Of a stretch of DNA of 64,000 nucleotides, positions 1-13,500 are shown in pieces; position 1 is the stretch's first letter; each line of letters starts with the position of its first letter. The stretch is from contig OW121853.1 of assembly GCA_933228895.1 (NCBI GenBank), positions 8,128,494 through 8,192,493 on the forward strand, written 5' to 3'. The stretch is from Platycnemis pennipes (Eukaryota > Arthropoda > Insecta > Odonata > Platycnemididae). The notes under the pieces are model-generated. The model searched no databases. It was not told where the DNA came from and worked only from the letters and a program-made list of their open reading frames with translations. The position numbers and the translations under genes were made by a program.

Positions 1-1387
1 TTTTCCGTCCAGACTTTGAAACTTGACATGTTGATTCTCCATTAATTGGTGCATTTGGAAGTTAATCTCCAAAGGCATCACTTATCGCAAGCATGGTGTT
101 GATGGAAGTTCTGGCCATTCTTAGTACAGTACAGAATCAAAGTCAGATGCAATTTTGTTCATGAGCTGCCTCCTTGATTGCCGAGTGACAAAAGAACTAC
201 GGATGTGACTGTATTATAGCAATCTAGTTTGTTCTTGATTTGTATCTCTATGGAAAATCTCCAAAACCGTGTCCTTCATTTTGAAAATTGCAGTAAAATT
301 CAGGTACCTACTTGCGTTTTAATTTAGGTAAAAAAATGAATAAATCCATGTATATCGTCAACTAGACATGGGAAGGGAACATTCATCTTCAATGAACCAA
401 GGAGACCAAGGGTAGTGGCGAAGGAGGAAGAATAATACTTGTAAAAAAATTGAAAATTTAAAAGTAATGAGCATGGGAGATTTTGTCATCAGTTTTTGTA
501 TGCTGCTCACTATGATTAACATAAATTTTTTTCATGTAGCTTCATTTGGAATTGTTATAAAAGTAGAGAGTGGTGAACTAAAAAAAATATTTACTCAGGT
601 ATAGCTATGAAATGCTTTGACTGACGTTTGAAACTAAACGAATGTTTCGTTTCGATCTACTATAGAAAGGAAAATAGAAGGTCTGCATTTTGTTTGGTTA
701 TGTTACAATGTGATGTGCACTATAGGGGGCTCCTGAAAAATACCAGGCCTATGAAAAAAAAATTCTCACCTCTTTTGAACAAATACGGGATTTATATGTC
801 GGAAAAAAAAATTATTATGATTATTATTTTTGTTCAAATATTTACAGTCCACATATGTGTACAGTTGCTATTTTAAACATAGAAAAAATTTTGATGATCA
901 ACATGAATAATAATTAAGCTCTTCCTCAAGTATAAATATTCTGAACATGAATGGAAAAATTGCAACATGGGCAAGAAGTAAATAAATGAAATATGGTTCC
1001 TTTGTGGATGCCATATTGATCTCTGAAAAACGAAAGCTAAAAGAGAGATTGTAGTGCATGAAATTAGTGCTGTCAGGGTGGAAAATTCAAAATGAGGTAC
1101 GTTCACAGATGGTTACATGAGTGCAATGTTCTGTTGGAGAAAGCTGCCCTTTAAGGGGGGACGTGTAACCGGTTGTCCTAATGGTTGGGCAAGGGGACCG
1201 AAGGGGATAAGGAAGGGCAGGAAGTATGCCAACGTTAGGAGCGCAATGAAATAAGAGATGGAGCTGATAAATGAGTGAAATGCTACGCTGGGCAGGGAAC
1301 ATTCATCAAAACATTCTCTCGCTGGTAGAAAACTACCCATCAAACAAAATGTTACAAATTGTCATGTTAGACTTTTTCCATTTGTAG
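1..1387 (+). other. Ext2 intron sequence upstream of first exon in window
   Basis: This is AT-rich non-coding sequence, presumably the 3' end of an Ext2 intron whose 5' side lies outside the window. I see no exon with exostosin similarity and no transposon ends. The small open frames (for example around 628-876) are low-complexity and unsupported. Confidence 0.5.
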
Positions 1388-1594
1388 CTGGAATAATGGC
1401 ACCAACCACATAATATTCAACATGGTCCCAGGATCACCACCAGAGTACTCTTCAGTCATCGAGTTGGATCTAGGGAATGCCATCGTAGCTGGGGCTGGAT
1501 TCTCCTCGTGGACATATCGTCCAGGATATGATGTCTCGATCCCAGTTCTCAGCCCTCTCACCGACAACTTGAAGGATGCCACTGCTTCCTCCAG
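1388..1594 (+). CDS. Ext2: Ext2 exon (first in window), GT47 part
   Basis: The acceptor is TTTGTAG at 1381-1387 and the donor is CCAG/GTATAA at 1594/1595. The first base completes a codon begun in an upstream exon, then the frame reads [12 protein letters not shown], followed by [19 protein letters not shown]. This is the highly conserved exostosin block after the N-terminal part of GT47. The exon ends in AG, completed as Arg by the G of the next exon. The intron to the next exon is 456 bp and shows no recognisable element. Confidence 0.93.
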
Positions 1595-4500
1595 GTATAA
1601 TTTTTATTGCTTCAATGGGAAATGCTTATATTTTTTTCATGCTCTGAGCGTCACTCAAATTCACCATTCACAACCAAACTTTGTGGAAGCTGGTCATTTA
1701 AATGTGATATCTATGCATTGTGTACCCACTCTACCATATGGTCTTTGGACAAATAAAATTATTATGTATGGTAAAGAAGGGAAAATGGCAATTAAACATG
1801 AAAGTATGTGCCTGAATGTCACAATAATAAAGTTCTCACATAGCATTTGGCTTTATACTGGTGAGTACATCTTCACAATCTTGATAGGCTTTCCCTTAAA
1901 TTTCTTTGCGACTTCATCCCTTTTTCTTACCAAGGGAATTGTATAACTGATGGGTCACAGAATCCAATAAAATTTGAGGCATGAGGTGTTCATCTTCCAG
2001 TATGAAAATTGCTGAATGGACTTTTTGTCGCAACGCTCTCCCCTTTGTAGGACATGGCTTCTCGCTTCAGCCCAAATAAACTTGCACCCAGAGTATGATG
2101 CTGAGCTGCTGCGCCTAGCGCAGCGTCACCCAACTCGATTCCTTTTGCTTGGCCTCTGTCCTGATGCCCCAACAAACCATACTGTGCGCTGTCGACTGGG
2201 ACATGCAGAAAAAACAAGATATTTGTATCCACAGGTGCTGCAGGTAAGTAGAGATTTGGCAAATTTGACATCTTAGTTTTGAGAATGATCACTTTGGCTT
2301 ATTTGTTATCATAGCAGAGGCCTTTTTTCATTAGCTGATAAGGTGACAGGGTAATTTCTTTCATCAAAGAAAACAGAATTAATTATTTGCGACCATGGCC
2401 CAACATAAATGTTTTATTTTTGTGCTAATAATTGGGATTAAGAAATCCAATTATGCAAGAAAATTATATGCGAATTTTAAGTTCCTTAGAAATAGCACAA
2501 TTAGTGTCACTGCAGGAACTATGTTGATGTGGCAGGTACATAAAATAAAATTGTGAATTGGAATGGTGGACAGGGGCCTTCTGTAGTCCCCTTCTGGCAC
2601 TAGACCTCTCTAGATCCATTGTGCCCACCCACATTTCACGTGCCCGCAACTTGCAGGCAGGGGACAAGTGCACCACAGTAGAGGTATGGAGGAGAGTCAC
2701 CTATCCAACTTCTGTCCCCAACGTTGCTTAACCCGGTAACGCCTGGAAAAAAAATTTTCTCGGAATTCAGTGAAAAACTAATATTTCAATTAACATCATT
2801 TTCTGAGATATAATGCGTAAATTTTATTCTTAAAACATTGGTAGTTATGGAGATACAGCCTGGTACCAAACGGTACCGCTAGGTGCTTGAGGGTATAAAA
2901 TGTAACCGATTTGGAGAATCTCCTGAAATTAAACTGTAGCTGTTGAAAATGCTTAGTATATTTTATTTTAACATCCGAATATTAATTTTTAACATATTAT
3001 GTCTTTGAAATACCATGAAACATGCAAACAATTTATTACCATCGTAATAATAATTTAAAATATAAATTTTCCCAAGGTAAATAAAAGTTCATTTCAAGGC
3101 TTGCATAAATCACTGCCAGAAATGGAATGATGCAAAAAAACAATACATAATCCTACGTTACATTTCAAACATTCTGTTCATGTCCTACTGGTGCAGTTTT
3201 CATGTTTCAATTTTCAACATTCGCCGCAGGGGAGTGGATTTCACGAGATAGTTGTACCCATCGTACCTTACTTCATCAAAGACACTGAAAAGAAAATCGA
3301 CCGATAGCAATCAAATGCAATCTATTGAAAATAATATGCTATCTGATGATGAGTTTACTAACATCATTCCGGTTTCTTCAAGATGCAGATGCACATTAAG
3401 CAATTAAATTTATTATTATTATTATATTACATCCCACAGATTTTGCGGGATACTTGAATCTTTCCAGGTATGTCTGCACAACTGCCCGACTGAACTCTAG
3501 TAGGATTATACCTCTTCCTGACTTCCTCATCAACAACCATGCATTGTGCATCATTGCATCTAGTCTCCACGTAAAAATTATCCACCACCATTTCTTTTCC
3601 CTAACACCTACACAAAAAAGGGATATATTCCAGTCCATTCGATCGGCGACCCCTCTAAATGCATTATATTTCCCAAAAATATCAGGTCGTGGCACAAGGA
3701 TTCTCTTTTTCTCCCTTTTAGAGAATCTGCCCACACCAGATAACGGATATATATCGTGAGATGATGATATAGCTGATACAACTTCATTTTCTGCCTACTT
3801 CACTACAGTTATGTTGTCTTTCACGCATCTTCTAGCTTCAAAAGATCCTTGTTTCATCTTAGCCAATTTCTTATTGGACTTCAGAGGACAGTCTATAGGT
3901 ATTCTACTTTCTCTCACTGTGCCAGTTGCACCGTATTTCCTTTGGCGGAGATATTTCACTAAGCTGTTACTTGTATAATAATTATCAAAATAGAACCGGT
4001 AAGGTGATTCTTTCTTTTGTAGTTCATCTAACATTCCTATCAGAGATGCTGCTGCCTATCCAAATTATTTTTCGTAAATTTACACTTTCCTCGGTTTATT
4101 CCCTTGCAATACGTCGAAATTTGGCAGGTTTGGCATACGTCGAAATCTGGGCTATTGAGACACCAAACTTTATAGCCAAATCTTATTGGCTTACCCCGGA
4201 TGAATTGCTTACATTCGTGTCTCCAAAAATATAATACCATTGACTCACCGAAACTCAAGCACTGACCCTCTTTGAAATTGTAGCCAAATTTATTCTTCAG
4301 TATGTCCATAAGAGTGCGCATTTTCCACATTTCATCCTAGGTTTTGCAGCAGTATTATCACAACCATAAATAAATCTATTTATCAGTAAGGATCTGTCTC
4401 ACCTCATTGAATTACACACAATCTCATTTCTCATGTCGTGTGCTCCTTCCAATAAAATACAGTTCCACTAGGAACTGTATTTTACCCATGAAGGAAAAGA

Positions 4501-7500
4501 ACAGCAACAAACTCTTTCACTTCTTCAGGTGTTGTATTTGGATTAGTACATTTGCCGAATAGGGCATACTTACTCGATTCCAGCACTAGGTGAGAAATAA
4601 CTTCTTCGTCAAAAAACAGTTCAAAAACTGTGTTAGGGGACATTTCACGAAACGAGGAGTAATCAGTATTATGGAAAATTGTGTCACGTACAGTAATTTC
4701 TTTATCAACCCAAATGATCAATTTCTCGCGTATTTGAAGTCTCTTGCGTGATTTATGGCTCAGACCAGGTTCACCACATGCGGACTACTATTGCGATCTA
4801 CGAACATTTTAAGGGGTGTACATACAATAAACTCACGCTATAATCATGTATCAATAAAAATGAACATCTAAAATAATTATTATAATAATAAAATAAATAA
4901 GAACTTTGATAAAAAGTGTTAAAAACATAATATCGCAAAAGGATCGGGTGGAAATACAAACGCGGAAGGAATTCGCTCCCAGCATGAAAATAGCATGGGA
5001 AGCGCCTAGCGGTACCATATGGTACCACAGATATATTAGGCATTGTAACTTCTCTATGAATACATCTAAATCCAAACAATCTACTCTATCTCATAGCTAC
5101 ATGTACTAAGATTTAATATTACTTGAAAAACTCGCATAGATGAGGAGAGGAATAGAAAAATAAAATAAAATCGGAATGAGTGCATGAAAAAAATCGTTTT
5201 TAGGCGATCATTTAAAATTCTCCTATTTCAAACATCTGTATGTGCATTAATTATGGTTCAGTAAAAGCGAAATCTTCGGAATCATATGCTTCAACATATT
5301 TAAATTGATGTGAAGTTAAAAAAAATTGGAAGGAATTTAAACAAATATGAATAAAATTAACTTAACGAATACACTACCTAATGGTACCAAACGCTACCGC
5401 TAGGCGTTAACGGGTTAACTTCGGTGATATTACAGGAATGAGTGTGTCAATGTGGCTAGGCCCTTGCCTTCACAGGTACATAGTTTGAATACTAGAAAAT
5501 GATTGATATCTCGAATAATTGTGCCAAAAAGATAAAGTTCGAATACCTTGGATAATGCACCACATACTGGCTGCATATTGGCCACCCGTACACCACTATG
5601 TTTGGTGTGTTGATTAACACCATCACATGATCAGAATGGAGAGAATAAAAGTCTTTTGATGGTTTTCACCTTGTAATTTAAGGTAGAAAGACAATTGATT
5701 TTATCCTTGAACCTTGTTACCTTGAACCAGAGAGGCTAAAAATTTTGTTTTTTTTTTAACAAAAACCTAATGTAGGCTCAAGGGTTTATGTCATGACCTT
5801 TTTTTCCCTAATGGTTTCAGCTTCGGATTTCAGCTTGATACTGGCATACGGAGAGTTAAAGGAAAGCATAAGTTCAGCAGTAACATTAAAAATATTTTGA
5901 TGCATGTGATGAAGGACTAGGTGCATGTCTTATGCGAAAAAAATCCCAGTTGTATTTATAAGGCTGTTTCCATCACTAGACGCTCATAAATCATGTAAAA
6001 TTACTTAAGGTTTTGTAAGGATTTGTACGCGATTCTCACCTGAACTTCTCCATGAATCTGCAATAGTTTATTGCTTGGTGTTTCCATAGTTGAGCCTCCA
6101 CTTCTGATGTGAATTCAATCGATTTACAGTGCAGTCTTTTACACATCTTTGTGGCTCTCGTTCTATCTGAATTAGAAAGCGACACAGACTGATGCAAATA
6201 GACAGTTTATTTATTTTCTGAGCACATTCACAGCACAGTGTCTTAAAACTAGATTAATACTACGAATCCCATCACTCACTGATGTCAACAGCGTTAATTG
6301 TAAAAACTACACCCATTAAAAACCTCTGCAGGCTTACTCCACTAAAAAAAAGGGAAAATTGGAGGGGGGATTGCTGCGTTGTTGCCATATTTCCCACTGT
6401 TGATGACCACGTTTTTGGCAATGTTCGCAAAATTGTTAATTTTCATCGTAGAACCACGATTAAAAGATGTACTTACTCGTACAATTATCAGGAGTACGAT
6501 GAAAATATTAATTTCTTGTTATATGACGTAGTTGTTAAAGTTAAAATTGTAGTGAGCATGGTGCGTTTTGGCAAGGGAGCCTCCCGCTGTGTGGGTCGAG
6601 AAGAGCGTCTGGTGTTGGGTCTCTGAGCTGGGAAAAGGGTCTCGGATTAAGACCCTCGCGAGCTTCAGCCCCACCCATCCTTCGACTACCTGAACTCGGC
6701 CCCACATATTCGAGTTTAACCTTCCATTCTGTTAGCTGTTGTCATATCAAATGGAAATTTCAACTAATGAGTGCTATTGATAAATTTTTAATTATTTCAA
6801 ATATTCAAAAGTTATGAAATGTATAACAACCTAGTGCGAAACTGGTGACTTGAAATAAACTTGAGTGGGGCCATTTTAGGCCACAAGTTTCTCAGCATGA
6901 AGAGTATAGAGAAGTAAAAAATCAGTAGTGCCTAACTGGATCAAAACAGGTTTTCTCTTTCGGAAGAGAGAGCTTCTCAAACTCTCTTGGGATTGTAGAG
7001 ATGGGTAAATTACCGTAATTTTCAATTGAGGTAAATTACTGTGATAAATTATGGTAATTTTCGAAAATTACCATAATTTTCAGGTAATTTTAAGTTTTGA
7101 GCTGCAAATCCTTATTAGAAAACTCAAAATGAAAACAAAAAGCATTGAGATATAAATGCCAACGCTTATATCAAACATATCACGATGTTTATCTATTATA
7201 ACTCATTAAATAAATTATTAAGAAGTTGGCAGCAACACGCAGTTTGCCTCTCTTTTGTCACACTATGAGAAATTTTCGTTCCAAAGACATACCTCTGCGC
7301 AATGTGCAGTTGATATTTTTCTCTGAATTAATCACGGACACAATGTAAACAAAATCGTTTTAGCTACTTAATTTAAAATATCACCCATTCAAATGGTTTC
7401 TTCGTGAGGAAGAAATTTTGTGAAAAAGAACTTTTCTGAAAATTACCATGTATTACGGTAATTTTCAGGGGTGCTGGTAATTTACGAAAATTACCGTGGT

Positions 7501-10500
7501 ATTTTCACTTCACATATTACTTCAGTTGTGCCTTGATTACATGCATAAACTGCTTTTGTTAAAGACAAAAAATATTGCTTTTCATGATATAAAGCTGGTG
7601 TGCTGAGATGTAATATAACTTAACGATGGAAACAATGATGAATTTCAACATTTGGATAATGTTTTCAGTCAGCAACATATTGCTTGGTGGTGCGTGGAGC
7701 CCGTTTAGGCCAGCCTGCACTCATTGAAGCCACTGCTGCCGGCTGTGTTCCAGTGGTGGCTGCAGATTCATATCTCATGCCCTTTCATGATGTGATTGAC
7801 TGGAATAGGTGAGTAGTCTGCATTATCATCTTCACCATATGATAAACAAAATTTGTCACGCAAAACCGTAAGTTGAATATTATTGCTCTATAGTGGAAAA
7901 GAGAAAAAAATATTATGCAAGCATATTTCTTTCCTTGAATCTGTTGATTAGTGTACAGTAGATTCTCATTATTCCAAACAATGGCATTACGAAGCAAAAT
8001 CATGAGTCCCGATCTAAGGAGTATGCAAACATATGGTAAAAGAAACGATATTACGAAATTACGACCCTTAGTTCTGGTCCATCTGAAACAAAAGAAACTT
8101 TGTTTACAAAAAGAATTTTGGCTCATAAACAACATCATTCATGCAGGCATAGAGATGGATAAGTTACCGTAATTTTCAATTATGGTAAATGACGGTAATT
8201 TTCGAAAATTACCATAATTTTCCAGTAATTTTAAATTTTGAGCTGGAAATCCTCATCTGAGAACTCAAAACGAAATCAAATAGCATTGAGATACAAATGC
8301 AGACTCTTATATCAAACATATCACTACGTTTATCTATTATAATTCATTAAAAAAATTATAACGAAGTTGGCAGCAACACGCAGTTAGCCTCTCTTTTGTC
8401 ACACCATGAGTAATTTTCCCTCCAAAGACATACCTCTGCGCAATGTGCATTTGTTATTTTACTCTGAATTAATTACGGACACAATGTCAACAATGTAAAC
8501 AAAATCGTTTTTGCTACTTAGTTTATAATATCACCCATTATAATGGTTTATTTGTGAGGAAGAAATTTTCTGAAAAAGTACTTTTCTGAAAATTACCGTT
8601 TATTACAGTAATTTTCAGGGGTGTTGGTAATTTACGGAAAATACCACGGTAATTTATGAAAATTACCACGGTAACTTTCAGAGTTGTCCATCTCTATGCA
8701 GACATCCCCAACACTGCATGATGATATTAATCACGATGTTTTGCCATATGTGCTGTGCCCATGAACCACCATGTAAACGGATACATGGCTTGACACAGTA
8801 TTTAGCTGGGTAGAGGGTACAGGTCTCCTACCATTGGGTTAGTAATCTTCAGAGGGAGGTGGAGGAGGGGTGAAATCCACTTTCACCCCTCCTAGAATCT
8901 CTCGTGATTCTATCGTCTCCTTTAATGTCACTAACCCAATTCACTCTCTTCCCATCTGAGGTTTTCTGTTTGAGTTTTATGGAAGGAAACCTGGTGGTCA
9001 CAATATTGAAATATTATATTTGTATTAAATGGAGATTTGGTTTTTTGGCCAATGAGTGAGCCTACGGTGAAGTCAGTACACAGCTATAGATCGGAAGTGT
9101 ATCATGCAAAGAGGGGGCTTGAAGCCAACATAATCAACCCGCAATACATCATACACAATGCTGCCATCTTGCCACCACCCACGACAGTTTAGTGTGAAGA
9201 ATGTTTCATTGAAAATAGTGGTGTTTACTACTGAAGAGAAAATGCAGTTCATCAGAGGCTAATACCTGACTAATGGCTAATACTTGCTCAGTGTGTGGCT
9301 GCTATTTTACATGCGGAAGAAGAAAAATATCGGGTTAACTTGATGTTTCTATACAGACTGTTCCATAAATTATGTCATTTATGACCTAATTATAGACAAC
9401 ATACAATATATTATAGACAATATTATTAGTCACACGTTGATGAAATAGGTACAAGGATAGAAAAAGGTCTTATGCCTTGTGTAATGTGTGAATTATTTTT
9501 AAAATTCGATTTTTCGGCCCCAGAATGAAGGTCCAAATCAATTTCAAATTTTACCTTATGGAGTTTTAATGCAAAAACATCGAGATACAAGAAAGTCAGA
9601 ATTTTTTGCCAAAATTTTAATGCATGGGTTTTTGGGCACAAGCAACACATTGGAATCACTCTCAACCATGACCTTGAGTTAGTAACACTACATGTCACCT
9701 TCTCATGAATACAATATGATGTTTAGTAGTGGAATTTTGTGTGAAGTGTCCTCTTTTGGTGTAAACTGACTAATTATAATCTGGAACCCCTTAGTACAAA
9801 GTTTAAGGGAACAACATTAGAGTTGTGTCAAGCTTCTATTATTGCCATATGCCTTCAAAGGTTTTTCATAACCTTTGCTTGGAATATTCTCCTGTCTCAA
9901 AATGGCTCTGAGGTTCAATTAATCATGTTTTTGAGCATCAATAGAGCATGTGAATAGTATCCTGGAATATTTCCGGTTTGCTTTGAATACTTTTGTACTC
10001 AGATTCCTGTGTTCAACTTTGCAGGGCAGCATTGTTTGTTCCCGAGTCAGCACTTAGCGAAGCTATGGATCGGGTCTCGTGGGTGTCTGAGGAGAGGGCA
10101 TGGGAGTTGGCCTCTCAAGTTCAGTGGTTGCACTCCCAGTACATGTCTTCCGCAGAGTCTGTTGCCCTAACCACCCTGGACATCATCACGGATCGCATTC
10201 TTCCTCACCTCGGAAGATTGTATAGCCACTGGAATATTGCACCAACTCCCGTAGGTCTTCACTCTGTATTTAGTGTCTGTTGCATATGCCTTTAAATTTA
10301 TTTCTTGAATCAAAGGCTACTCTGTCAGTTATTCCTCCATCAGTGTTACCCCTTTTTTGGGCCTTTTACCATACTCAGGCCCATAATTATTCCATTAATC
10401 ATGTATTTCTTTGGTTTCCGTGCAATTTTATTTCAGGGTGGCGATCGTTAGGGAAAAGCTGGAATTGTCAGTGAATTTTGCATTTCTGGAAAAATCAGGG

Positions 10501-13500
10501 AATTCTAGGGATGGTCAGGGAGAAACAAATTGAAATTCTCGTTAATTATCTACCATTAGGTTTATCGGCCAGTCTTTCCCACCCTTTATTTCACCAACTA
10601 AAACTATTATCCGTCGCTGATGCGCATGGAATAAGCCCCATCAATTTGTGGAACATTCAGTTGTGAATCAGAATCAGTTGTGTATCCCTTTTGTACATCC
10701 TTAATACGATATTTGCGTAGTGGTGTTAAAATTTATAATCACATGCATTCCGCTCATCATAACGAATCCAAGGCTATGTTGTTCGGAAAATTTTACCTTG
10801 CATTTTTTTTTAACTTCTCAGACTCAAATCTAGAGGCAGGTGGAGCACACTAGCTCGTGGTAAATACGTTGCTTGCAGTTATAAAAATATGAGACGATTA
10901 TTATTAGAATGGTAATAAAAGTACGATCATGCGTGTAAACAAAATCTTACGTAAGTTCATCTTCGATTCCCATAGTCATTTAGTCAATGAGAAAGTAAGA
11001 AGAGTCATCCTTCCCTCCCCACCTGTCACGCTCAACGTAATTATTGAATGGCCCCCTTAGCTCCCTCTCGAAGCAATTTAGTCATGTCACAAACCACCTC
11101 AAATATGATATTCCTGAATACGATGCTGCCGTTGCTAATTGCCTCGTTCACAGTGGCGCGATTACATTATTTGTTTATACAAATATTTGTACATTTTTGG
11201 TTCCCTCTTACAATCAAGAGGTTATAACCACGTTAATCAAATTGTTATTCGCTTCTGAATGTCACTCATGCCATCCGATTTTGATCCAGTCCAACAACTT
11301 GGCTTTGGTTTGTATTTTTCGCGCACCTTAGTGATACCTGTACGGGAGTCCACCAGTAAATCGGCCATTAACTTTCCCTTCGATGCCTTTTCAATAATCC
11401 TCAACTTCCCACGACTACCGCGACACACTACCTCTTTCTTGAAGGATTAGACATGGTCATTGTAATTTTACTCAAGGAAACATATACAGCCGAGGAAATG
11501 CGATATGTGGCCGCGAAATGTGCATGAAAATGGTGTATAATTTGCTTGAGGGTTTAACTTATGAAGGTTTAATATACTTTCTCATTAGGGGTATACTTGT
11601 AGCTTTTAATGTATTGATTTTAGCTATTAACATTGTTTGAGTTTTGACGAAAATTTAATTCAGCAGAAATAAAATATTCAGATAATAGGAGTCCTTTTGG
11701 CGGTCGGTCAGGGGCATTGGTGAGTCCGTCAGGGAAAGGTCAGGGACTTTAAAAATTGGATCGCAGTAGCTACCCTGTATTTGAAAAGTCAGAGGAAATT
11801 GAATGCAAAGAAAAATTACTTAAGTACAGAATTAGTGTTCAGAAATCATAGGCTCACCTCGTCGAGTGACATTTATTGAAATGAACTTCATTCATTGGAC
11901 CTCTTAGCTCATGAATAACTGAAGCCATCATGCAAATTATATTTCATACCCCCAGTCCAATGAAATAAAATTTGTGAACAAAAATACAAAGCATTTCATG
12001 AAGTGTCATAGTATTCTCCTGACGAAGCACCTTTGTGCTGGGCACAACCTGTACACGCACATGTAGTGGTCCTGAATCATACATCTACATCTGTGTAATA
12101 CCCCGTGAGCCAAGGTATGTGGCAGGTGGTGAAAATCACCATACGTGCACTATTGACATGCAACTAAGAGCTTAAATCTTACTACATGGAAACAACTGAC
12201 TATCCATTGCAGAATTCTGTCACCTGATTTTGGAGTCCAATATATCATAAAATAACTCATATTGTTTAAAAATAAATTACACGACATTAAATAATATTTT
12301 ATTTTCCATTATTAGTGGTGTTTTTATTTCATTATGCAATGTAATGGATAGCTTTTTTGTCAGTATGAAGTCATTCATGTCCAATTTTCAGTATCATTCC
12401 TTTTTCAATTAGAGGAGTCAATACTCTTTTCTATCTTAATCTTTTTGAGATTAATTGGGTGAGCTTAATCCAACTTTCTTCAGGTGTCCAACTTTTTTTC
12501 CAGTGGGTTAGGCTATTAAATTTAGGTAGAAAGATAAGTAGCTGCCAAACCTAATGTTAACATATGAGAATATCAGTTTCCTGGTAGTGGATGAATTAGT
12601 AAATGATGTTCACCAATTTTCTCATTTTTCTAATAGAAATTCAGCCTTTTATTTTGAAATCATGTGTATTTTAATTTAATATTTTCTACCATTTGTTTCA
12701 TTTTGTGTTGAAATAATTGTTTCATTGTATTTTATGATTCATCTAGCCCTTATTTTGCACAAATGACCTTAGTATTTTATTTTTTCCGAGACTAATTTTC
12801 TATCCATACATAGTGAACATTTTTAGTGAACTATGTAGTTGATAGGGACCCAGTGATACTTTTTCCCATTATTTGGGTTTATTATTCTTGTAATACATAA
12901 TGCTCATTCAACATTTTATTGTACCAATTTATTTTAGCATTTTTGATTTTCCCTTCATCGCATTTTGGAGAAATAAATCACCATTCTATATCTGCCAGTA
13001 TTGTTTAGGTGAAACTGATAAAAATCATTTATAGAGGAAATAAAATTAAACAAATGCAAATTTCAACAGGAGTATATTCAAAACTGGCTCTTCTCATTCC
13101 AATGTAACCTTGAACTTAAGTCTAAAATTGACCATACTTGATGCACAGAGATAGAGATATTCCATAAACTTATTTGGTTTAAAAAAAGTGAATCTTAAGT
13201 CTTGGAAAGTGCAATAATCTGAAATGAAGTCAAGTCTATTGGTTTAAGAATATACATAATGTTTCTAGAATGGGTAAATAATTTTCTGAATCATAACAGT
13301 AATATCATCTTGCAGTTTTCTGGTTATTTAAGGTTTTCTTTTTTGATCTATCATGCTTTTATCTTAAACTCATACGAGGGTATATTCTGCAGTAATAATT
13401 GGTGTATGGATGATTGACAATTTAATTTCCAAAACATTTTCAGGTGTCACCAAAGTCACCCTTATTCCTTCCTGTCACTGCACCCCGTGAGCAAGGGTTC

